Origin: Pseudomonas monsensis
GTDB taxonomy: Bacteria > Pseudomonadota > Gammaproteobacteria > Pseudomonadales > Pseudomonadaceae
Assembly (NCBI RefSeq): GCF_014268495.2
Contig: NZ_CP077087.1
Span: 3,599,501 to 3,663,500, forward strand
Direction of reading: 5' to 3'
DNA length: 64,000 bases
In this document: positions 57,751 through 64,000 of the stretch, piece after piece
How the letters are laid out: each line of letters opens with the position of its first letter
Numbering within the stretch: the stretch's first letter is position 1
The notes under the pieces: generated by a model
What the model was told of the DNA's origin: nothing
The model's database searches: none
Seen by the model: only the letters and a program-made list of their open reading frames with translations
Translations under genes and position numbers: made by a program

Positions 57751-57939
57751 CTGACCTTGATCAACACCTCGCGCAAACGTCTGATATAGGCGTTTGCGCC
57801 TTTGTTTGCGGGCTGCTTCAAGTTGTCGCAGGCGTTGCACAGAATCTCATCTGATCCGCTTTTTATTGAAATACCTGAGTCTGTTATGCAAACAGATCGA
57901 CGCTCATAGTGCGCTGGCCTGATGGAGGCTGATGAGCGA

Positions 57940-59376
57940 ATGACCATGAGCGAACAAATTCCCGTCCGAACCGTAGAAGCAAGCCCCACCATAAAAAATG
58001 TACCGGGTCGCCCGATGAAGGCGAAGGCCGGCTCAACTGACAAGCAGATTCACACCCGCAGCTTCACTGGCCTGTTCCGCACGTTGCGCATGAGCGGCGC
58101 GGGGTTTCTGTTTCTGCTGTTCTTCGGCACCGTGTGGCTGAACTGGGGCGGTCGTCAGGCCGTGCTCTGGGATCTTTCCGAAAGCAAATTCCATATCTTC
58201 GGCGCGACCTTCTGGCCGCAGGATTTCATCCTGCTCTCGGCGTTGCTGATCATTGCCGCGTTCGGCCTGTTCGCCATCACCGTGTTCGCCGGGCGGGTCT
58301 GGTGCGGTTACACCTGCCCACAGAGTTCGTGGACGTGGATTTTCATGTGGTGCGAGAAAATCACCGAAGGCGAACGCAACCAGCGGATCAAGCTGCAAGC
58401 GGCGCCGTGGAGCCTGAACAAACTGGCCCGACGCGCCGCCAAGCACACGTTGTGGCTGGCGATCAGCGTGATGACCGGACTGACCTTTGTCGGCTACTTC
58501 ACCCCGATCCGGCCGCTGGCCGAAGAACTGCTGACCTTGCACATCGGTGGCGTCAGCCTGTTCTGGGTGCTGTTCTTCACCGCTGCCACCTACATCAATG
58601 CCGGCTGGCTGCGGGAAGCGGTGTGCATGCACATGTGCCCGTATGCGCGGTTCCAGAGCGTGATGTTCGACAAAGACACCCTGGCAATTTCGTACGACGT
58701 AGCCCGTGGCGAAAACCGTGGCCCGCGCAAACGCGAGGTGAAACCCGCCGAGGCCGGCCTCGGTGACTGCATCGACTGCCAGTTGTGCGTGCAGGTTTGC
58801 CCGACCGGTATCGACATCCGCGATGGCCTGCAGATGGAGTGCATCGGTTGCGCCGCGTGCATCGACGCCTGCGATTCGATCATGGACAAAATGAACTACC
58901 CGCGCGGTTTGATCCGCTACAGTTCCGAACGGGAATTGCAGGGGGGCAAGACCCATTTGCTGCGTCCGCGTCTGATCGGCTATGTCGCGGTGCTGCTGGT
59001 GATGATCGGCGCGCTGGCCATGGCGCTGGTCGAACGGCCGATGGTGTCGCTGGACGTGACCAAGGATCGCGGGCTGTTCCGTGAGAACGGCCAGGGTCAG
59101 ATCGAAAACATCTACACCCTCAAGGTCATCAACAAGACCCAGCAACGCCAGGCCTACAACCTGAGCCTGGTCGATGGCGACGGTTTCCAGTTGCAAGGCA
59201 AGACCGAACTGAGCCTGGCGCCGGGTGAGATTGTCGATGTGCCGGTGTCGGTGGCGATGACCACGGAGCGTCCGGCCAGCAGTTCACAGACCTTGAGTTT
59301 CAAGATTGCCGACAGCGATGAACCCGAGATTTATAGCGTGGCGAAAAGCAGGTTTGTGGCGCCGATGAATCGTTGA
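57940..59376 (+). CDS. ccoG: Cytochrome c oxidase accessory protein CcoG
   Basis: A 478-residue membrane ferredoxin-like protein (FixG/RdxA/CcoG). Several membrane segments surround GYTCPQSSWTWIFMWCEK. A double 4Fe-4S region reads DCIDCQLCVQVCPTGIDI and CIGCAACIDACDSIMDK, and an Ig-like periplasmic C-terminal domain follows. CcoG reduces Cu(II) to Cu(I) during cbb3 oxidase assembly. Two starts are possible, 57940 and 57946, six bases apart; GGAGG at 57925 fits the first better. It is usually near ccoNOPQ/ccoIS, which are not in this window, so this may be a separated or extra copy. Confidence 0.92.
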   Translation: MTMSEQIPVRTVEASPTIKNVPGRPMKAKAGSTDKQIHTRSFTGLFRTLRMSGAGFLFLLFFGTVWLNWGGRQAVLWDLSESKFHIFGATFWPQDFILLSALLIIAAFGLFAITVFAGRVWCGYTCPQSSWTWIFMWCEKITEGERNQRIKLQAAPWSLNKLARRAAKHTLWLAISVMTGLTFVGYFTPIRPLAEELLTLHIGGVSLFWVLFFTAATYINAGWLREAVCMHMCPYARFQSVMFDKDTLAISYDVARGENRGPRKREVKPAEAGLGDCIDCQLCVQVCPTGIDIRDGLQMECIGCAACIDACDSIMDKMNYPRGLIRYSSERELQGGKTHLLRPRLIGYVAVLLVMIGALAMALVERPMVSLDVTKDRGLFRENGQGQIENIYTLKVINKTQQRQAYNLSLVDGDGFQLQGKTELSLAPGEIVDVPVSVAMTTERPASSSQTLSFKIADSDEPEIYSVAKSRFVAPMNR

Positions 59377-59392
59377 GCCGTTAGAATCTTTT

Positions 59393-59788
59393 CCCCTCAC
59401 CCCAGCCCTCTCCCGGAGGGAGAGGGAGCCGACCGAGGTGTCTGTCGCTATACATCGACCTGACAGACCGAGTCGATTATGGATTCAGCAAAGCACTTTC
59501 AGACCGAGTCGATTATGGATTCAGCAAAGCACTTTCAGGCTGAGTCGATTGTGGATTCAGCAAAGCACTTTTCAGGCTGAGTCGATTGTGGATTCAGCAA
59601 AGCACTTTCAGGCTGAGTCGATTGTGGATTCAGCAAAGCACTTTTCAGGCTGAGTCGATTATGGATTCAGCAAAGCACTTTCAGGCTGAGTCGATTGTGG
59701 ATTCAGCAAAGCACTTTCAGGTCGGTGTAGTTCGCAAGCATCCCCCAATCAGTCCCCTCTCCCTCTGGGAGAGGGTTAGGGTGAGGGG
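59393..59788. repeat. Inverted repeat bracketing the tandem array
   Basis: The left arm (59393-59428) begins CCCCTCACCCCAGCCCTCTC and the right arm (59753-59788) ends GAGAGGGTTAGGGTGAGGGG, its near reverse complement over ~35 bases. Each arm also contains its own short palindrome (CTCTCCC/GGGAGAG). They enclose the 36-37 bp tandem array between ccoG and the MocR gene. Confidence 0.85.
59464..59717. repeat. Tandem repeat, seven units of 36-37 bp
   Basis: Seven contiguous units begin at 59464, 59500, 59536, 59573, 59609, 59646 and 59682. The unit runs CAG(A/G)C(C/T)GAGTCGATT then (A/G)TGGATTCAGCAAAGCACTTT. The first two units carry CAGACCG and the others CAGGCTG; units 3 and 5 have an extra T. 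Within a unit CTGAGTC and GATTCAG form an imperfect dyad. The 36-base period gives open frames with a 12-residue repeat, but the 37-base units shift the frame and there is no ribosome site, so I do not call a gene. Confidence 0.95.
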
Positions 59789-59835
59789 CAGTTCTCCTGA
59801 CACACCTCATCATCAACCAGCACCAAGGCTCCTCG

Positions 59836-61245
59836 ATGAAACGCTACGAAAAATTCGCCGACGACATCGCTGAACTGATCCGCTCCGGCGTCCTTGGCCC
59901 CGGCCAGCGGGTGCCGTCGGTGCGCTACGCGAGCCAGACCTACGGGGTCAGCCCATCCACGGTGTTCCAGGCTTATTACCTGCTGGAACGCCGCGGCCTG
60001 ATCCGCGCCCGGCCGCGTTCAGGCTACTTCGTCAACACCCATGCGCCGAGCCCGTTTTCGGAGCCGGTGATCAGCAGCCACGTCAACGACTCCACCGAAG
60101 TCGACGTCAGCGAACTGGTGTTCTCGGTGCTGGAATCGATCAAGGACCCGAGCACCGTGCCCTTCGGCTCGGCGTTCCCCAGCCCGACGCTGTTCCCGCT
60201 GCAACGCCTGTCGCGGTCACTGGCCAGCGCCGCCCGGGAAATGGACCCGCGCATGGTGGTCACCGACATGTCGCCGGGCAACCCGCAACTGCGCCGGCAG
60301 ATCGCCCTGCGCTACATGGTCGGCGGACTGATGCTGCCGATGGAAGAACTGCTGATCACCAACGGCGCCCTGGAAGCGCTGAACCTGTGCCTGCAAGCGG
60401 TGACCGAGCCAGGCGACCTGGTCGCCATCGAGGCCCCGGCGTTTTATGCCAGCCTGCAAGTGCTGGAGCGGCTGAAACTCAAAGCGGTGGAAATTCCCGT
60501 GCACCCACGCGACGGTATCGACCTCGGCGTGCTTGCACAGACGCTGGAGCGACATCCGATCAAGGCCTGCTGGTGCATGACCAGTTTCCAGAACCCGATG
60601 GGAGCAACCATGCCCGAGGCGAAGAAACAGGAACTGGTGGAACTGCTGCGCCGACATCAGGTGCCGCTGATCGAGGATGACGTGTACGCCGAACTCTATT
60701 ACGGCCAGCAGGCGCCGAAACCGGCCAAGGCCTTCGACACCGAAGGGCTGGTGATGCATTGCGGCTCGTTCGCCAAGAGCCTGGCCCCCGGCTACCGCAT
60801 CGGCTGGGTCGCTGCCGGGCGCTACGCGCAGAAAATCGAACGGCTGAAACTGATGACCTCGCTCTGTGCCTCGATGCCGGCACAGGCGGCGATTGCCGAC
60901 TATCTGCAACATGGCGGCTATGACCGCCACTTGCGCAAGCTGCGCTACGCACTGGAAGAACAGCAGAGCGCGATGCTCGCGGCCATTGCTCGCTATTTCC
61001 CGGCACAAACCCGGGTCAGCCAACCGGCGGGCGGCTACTTTTTGTGGCTGGAATTGCCACCGCAGATGGATTCGCTGAAGTTGTTCCAGATGGCATTGGC
61101 GCAAGGCATCAGCATTGCGCCGGGGCCGATATTCTCGCCGACGCAGCGCTTTCGCAACTGCATCCGATTGAATTACGGCAGCCCGTGGACCGAGGACTCG
61201 GAGAAGGCGATGGAGACGCTGGGGCGGATTGTGCGGTCGTTCTGA
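59836..61245 (+). CDS. MocR-type regulator (GntR helix-turn-helix fused to aminotransferase fold)
   Basis: A 469-residue MocR/PdxR-family protein. A GntR winged helix (~1-75: YEKFADDIAELIRSGVLGPG, VPSVRYASQTYGVSPSTVFQ) is fused to a fold-type-I aminotransferase domain. The PLP-binding lysine is probably Lys314 in SFAKSLAPGYRIGW, with an ITNGALEALNLCLQ phosphate-binding region. Such proteins sense PLP or amino-acid/amine compounds and control a nearby gene. The gene starts 48 bp beyond the inverted repeat. Confidence 0.9.
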   Translation: MKRYEKFADDIAELIRSGVLGPGQRVPSVRYASQTYGVSPSTVFQAYYLLERRGLIRARPRSGYFVNTHAPSPFSEPVISSHVNDSTEVDVSELVFSVLESIKDPSTVPFGSAFPSPTLFPLQRLSRSLASAAREMDPRMVVTDMSPGNPQLRRQIALRYMVGGLMLPMEELLITNGALEALNLCLQAVTEPGDLVAIEAPAFYASLQVLERLKLKAVEIPVHPRDGIDLGVLAQTLERHPIKACWCMTSFQNPMGATMPEAKKQELVELLRRHQVPLIEDDVYAELYYGQQAPKPAKAFDTEGLVMHCGSFAKSLAPGYRIGWVAAGRYAQKIERLKLMTSLCASMPAQAAIADYLQHGGYDRHLRKLRYALEEQQSAMLAAIARYFPAQTRVSQPAGGYFLWLELPPQMDSLKLFQMALAQGISIAPGPIFSPTQRFRNCIRLNYGSPWTEDSEKAMETLGRIVRSF

Positions 61246-61270
61246 CAGTTCTGTGTTGTTTGAACTATCG

Positions 61271-61340
61271 CTATCGCGAGCAGGCTCACCCCTACATTTG
61301 AAATGCGTTCACCTGCAGGAGTGAGCCAGCTCGCGATGGG
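61271..61340. repeat. REP doublet
   Basis: Arms CTATCGCGAGCAGGCTCACC and GTGAGCCAGCTCGCGATGGG in inverted order around TACATTTGAAATGCG. It lies between convergent MocR and SDR genes and shares its core with the doublet at 27980-28062. Confidence 0.75.
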
Positions 61341-61361
61341 GTCTGTCCAGACACCGTTGAA

Positions 61362-62108
61362 TTAACGGCCGCCACCCAGATCAACAAACGTCCCGGTCGC
61401 GTACGAAGCCTTGTCCGACAACAACCAGACAATCGCCTCCGCCACCTCATCCGGCCGCCCGCCCCGGGCCATCGGAATCGCTGACTCCAGCTTGCTGACC
61501 CGATCCGGATCGCCACTCAGCGCATGGAAATCGGTGTAGATGTAACCCGGACGCACGGCGTTGACCCGAATCCCCTCGCCCGCCACTTCCTTGGACAGAC
61601 CGATGGTGAAAGAGTCGAGCGCACCTTTGGACGCCGCGTAATCGACGTATTCATTCGGCGAACCCAGGCGTGCAGCCACGGATGACACGTTGACGATGCT
61701 GCCGCCCTGCCCGCCATGCTTGGGCGACATGCGCAGGATCGCGTGCTTGGCGCAGAGGATCGGCGCCAAGACGTTGGTTTTCATGATTTTCAGAATGCGG
61801 AATTCGGACATTTCATCGACGCGCGATTTATGCCCGACGGTACCGGCGTTGTTCACTAGCGCGGTGACCCGGCCCAGTTCGGTATCGACCCGGTGAAACA
61901 GCGCAATCACCTCGTCTTCGATACTGACATCGGCGCGCACCGCAATAGCCTGCGCACCCAGCGCGCGGACTTGTTCCAGTACGCTTTGTGCGGCCTGCTC
62001 GTCTGACTGATAGTTGATGCAGATCCGATAGCCCTGTTCGGCGGCCAGCAGCGCCGTGGCTGCGCCGATGCCGCGTCCGCCGCCGGTGATCACAATGACT
62101 TTATCCAT
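61362..62108 (-). CDS. Short-chain dehydrogenase/reductase
   Basis: A 248-residue SDR oxidoreductase. The NAD(P)-binding loop is TGGGRGIGAATAL, with NNAG, and the active-site Ser-Tyr-Lys lies in VNVSSVAARLG and YVDYAASKGALD. It resembles the FabG/glucose-dehydrogenase-like branch, but the substrate is unknown. The ATG at 62108 has GAAGG close upstream; the longer upstream frame (to 62189) is Cys/Pro-rich and not family-like. It is a single gene flanked by REP elements. Confidence 0.85.
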   Translation of the reverse strand: MDKVIVITGGGRGIGAATALLAAEQGYRICINYQSDEQAAQSVLEQVRALGAQAIAVRADVSIEDEVIALFHRVDTELGRVTALVNNAGTVGHKSRVDEMSEFRILKIMKTNVLAPILCAKHAILRMSPKHGGQGGSIVNVSSVAARLGSPNEYVDYAASKGALDSFTIGLSKEVAGEGIRVNAVRPGYIYTDFHALSGDPDRVSKLESAIPMARGGRPDEVAEAIVWLLSDKASYATGTFVDLGGGR

Positions 62109-62230
62109 GCAGACCTTCCCCCCAATGCACACGTAACAGTCGGGGGGAAGAATAACCGCCATTGGCGGGTTTTGCATGGGCTCTGTCAAAGGCTCGGCCG
62201 GTACCGCGACTTTCGCAGTTGTATTGCATT

Positions 62231-62260
62231 TGTGGCGAGGAAGCTTGCTCTCTCGCCACA
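62231..62260. repeat. Single REP palindrome
   Basis: TGTGGCGAG and CTCGCCACA flank GAAGCTTGCTCT. It is located between the SDR gene's start and the end of the GGDEF-EAL gene. Confidence 0.75.
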
Positions 62261-62291
62261 GTGTTTGTCTTGAACAACGCTCAGCGTGACG

Positions 62292-64000
62292 TCAGAGCGC
62301 CGCCAGCTTCTCCGCGCTCACGATGCTCTGCATGAACTTCTCTGCCGGCATCGGATGCCCCAGCAGATACCCTTGCAACGAATCACACCCCAACTGCGTG
62401 AGGAAATCCTGCTGCACGCCGGTCTCCACGCCCTCGGCGACGATCCGCAAGCCCAGCGCCTGACCCAGCGCGACAATGGCCGAGACAATCGCGGCATCGT
62501 CACTGTCATGCTCCAGATCCCGCACAAACCCCCGATCAATCTTCAACTCGTTGGCCGGCAGGCGTTTGAGGTACATCAGGCTTGAATAACCGGTACCGAA
62601 GTCGTCGATCGACAGGTCCACGCCCATGTCGGACAACTCTTGCAGCACCGTCATGCTTGCGTCGGCGTCGCTCATCGCCGTGGTTTCGGTGATTTCCAGG
62701 GTCAGGCTGTTGGCCGGCAAATGGTGGGTAGCCAGGGCCTTGGCCACGCTCTGCACCAACCCGGCGTGACAGAACTGCAATGCCGACAGGTTCACCGCGA
62801 TGCGCCAGTCGGTGTAGCCCAGCACGTACCATTCGCGCATCTGCCGGCAGGCTTCATTGAGCACCCACTCACCGATGGCGATGATCACCCCGGTTTTCTC
62901 GGCCAGATCAATGAACTTGTCCGGCATCAACATGCCGTGCAACGGATGCTGCCAGCGCAACAGCGCTTCGGCGCCGACCGGATGACCATTGGCGGCGTCG
63001 AACTTCGGCTGGTAATGCAGGCTGAACTGGTTGTGTTCGAGTGCCGCACGCAGGTCCTGCAACAATTGCAGCTGTTTTCGTGCATTGCTGTTCATCGACG
63101 CATCGAAAAAGCTGTAGCCGTTTTTGCCGCCGCCCTTGGCGTGATACATCGCCGCGTCAGCGTTCATCAGCAGTTCCTGGGCGTTCTGACCATTGCCCGG
63201 GTACAGCGCAATACCGACGCTGGCAGAAATCTGCAGATCATGCTCGGCGACGCGGAACGACTGCCCGATCAGGCCGACCTGTCGCGCCGCCAGACTCAAG
63301 GCATCATTGGGCTCGCTCAGGCGCACCAGCAGCACGAATTCATCGCCGCCAATGCGCGCCAACGTGTCCTGGCTGCGCAAATCCTCACGCAGACGCAAGC
63401 CCACTTCGCGCAGCAACTGATCGCCCATGTGATGGCCAAAGGCATCGTTGACCGGTTTGAAACCGTCCAGGTCAATAAACATCAAGGCAAAGCAACCGCC
63501 CTGCTCATGGACTTTCTTGATCGCCTGGTTGATCCGGTCATCCAGCAGCATGCGGTTCGGCAGGCCGGTCAGGGTGTCGTGCAGGGCCAGTTGCGTCAGT
63601 TCGCGATTGGCCACGGTCAACGAGTGCGCCAGATCGGCGGTGCGCGCTTCAAGGCGAGCGTCGAGAATCGACGTCAGCAAGGCAATCGACAGCACCGCCA
63701 GCGTGGTGATCAGTACCAGGCTGTCAACGCCATTGCCTTTGAGACCATTGAGCGTTGCGCCACAGAAACTGCCTTCGGGAAACTGCGCTGCTGCCATGCC
63801 GGTGTAATGCATGCCGACGATGGCGATGCCCATGATCACCGCTGCCCCGGCGCGAATCAGGCGCACATAGGGCGAATGCTGACGCAGCCGGAAAGCGATC
63901 CACAGCGCGACGGCACTTGCACCGACGGCAATCAACAGCGATGCGCCGAAGAGCGTCGGATCGTAGTCGATCCCCGGTGTCATGCGCATTGCCGCCATGC
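62292..64000 (-). CDS. MHYT-GGDEF-EAL cyclic-di-GMP protein, N-terminus outside window
   Basis: The gene continues past the right edge; 569 residues are visible. The visible N-terminal part has membrane segments with VGMHYTGMAAAQF (an MHYT sensor unit, proposed to bind copper and sense gases). Then come a GGDEF diguanylate-cyclase domain with ARIGGDEFVLLV intact and an EAL phosphodiesterase domain with GAEALLRW, LEITETTAM and DDFGTGYSSL. Both catalytic motifs look intact, so it may make or break cyclic-di-GMP depending on the sensor. The true start cannot be given. Confidence 0.92.
   Translation of the reverse strand, partial: MAAMRMTPGIDYDPTLFGASLLIAVGASAVALWIAFRLRQHSPYVRLIRAGAAVIMGIAIVGMHYTGMAAAQFPEGSFCGATLNGLKGNGVDSLVLITTLAVLSIALLTSILDARLEARTADLAHSLTVANRELTQLALHDTLTGLPNRMLLDDRINQAIKKVHEQGGCFALMFIDLDGFKPVNDAFGHHMGDQLLREVGLRLREDLRSQDTLARIGGDEFVLLVRLSEPNDALSLAARQVGLIGQSFRVAEHDLQISASVGIALYPGNGQNAQELLMNADAAMYHAKGGGKNGYSFFDASMNSNARKQLQLLQDLRAALEHNQFSLHYQPKFDAANGHPVGAEALLRWQHPLHGMLMPDKFIDLAEKTGVIIAIGEWVLNEACRQMREWYVLGYTDWRIAVNLSALQFCHAGLVQSVAKALATHHLPANSLTLEITETTAMSDADASMTVLQELSDMGVDLSIDDFGTGYSSLMYLKRLPANELKIDRGFVRDLEHDSDDAAIVSAIVALGQALGLRIVAEGVETGVQQDFLTQLGCDSLQGYLLGHPMPAEKFMQSIVSAEKLAAL

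Noticed and set aside
59438..59653. Open frame with a 12-residue repeat across the tandem array
   Set aside because: The 36-bp period alone explains the open frame; units of 37 bp break the frame and no start signal is present.
59464..59717. CRISPR array
   Set aside because: The units are contiguous with no unique spacers, and no cas genes are nearby.

Overview
The window looks like chromosomal DNA of a fluorescent Pseudomonas (P. fluorescens group). The reasons are high GC, strong third-position GC bias, a pyoverdine maturation acylase (PvdQ), a close match to Pseudomonas DpkA, a GlgE/TreS/TreYZ alpha-glucan and trehalose locus laid out as in pseudomonads, and many Pseudomonas-type REP palindromes between genes. 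The species call is inference from remembered families; no search was run. No rRNA, tRNA, IS element, prophage or CRISPR array was seen.

Layout. 1-4.2 kb: partial GNAT enzyme, a nitrilase-family hydrolase divergent from a LysR regulator, a small DUF883-type membrane protein, and dpkA. 4.4-9.25 kb: one 1605-residue toxin-like protein with a C-terminal HExxH zinc-protease motif. 9.3-14.4 kb: PepSY protein, an FpvR-like anti-sigma factor convergent with pvdQ, a Fur-type winged-helix-only protein, a small membrane protein and a lipoprotein. 14.7-21.7 kb: a compact operon of an MdfA-like exporter, a LuxE-type acyl-protein synthetase, a LuxC/adenylation-domain fusion, a second PaaK-like adenylating enzyme and a GNAT acetyltransferase. 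It has no luciferase genes and resembles an undescribed small-molecule pathway built on acid activation and reduction. 21.8-28 kb: hypothetical protein, a dCache chemoreceptor, DUF411 and YqaA-type proteins, a secreted alpha/beta hydrolase and a D-2-hydroxyacid dehydrogenase.

28.5-39.6 kb: forward operon glgA-treZ-malQ-treY-DUF2934-glgX. 39.6-44.5 kb: an overlapping cassette (acyl-CoA-dehydrogenase-like, PIG-L deacetylase, NodS-like methyltransferase, family 2 glycosyltransferase) followed by a second PIG-L paralogue that has lost its catalytic base, and an EEP phosphoesterase. 44.7-48.6 kb: an autotransporter followed by a passenger-less barrel protein. 48.7-56.4 kb: reverse-strand glgE-treS/pep2-glgB. 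56.6-64 kb: small proteins, MgtC-like protein, CcoG, a 36-37 bp tandem repeat between inverted repeats, a MocR regulator, an SDR enzyme and a partial MHYT-GGDEF-EAL protein.

How the genes work together. TreS/Pep2 would interconvert trehalose and maltose and phosphorylate maltose. GlgE extends glucan from maltose-1-phosphate, GlgB branches it and GlgX debranches it. GlgA may extend chains from a nucleotide sugar. TreY and TreZ turn chain ends into trehalose, and MalQ recycles short maltodextrins. No glgC is present, which fits a GlgE-type route. The FpvR-like protein and PvdQ both belong to pyoverdine biology, and a PvdS-like promoter can be proposed upstream of pvdQ.
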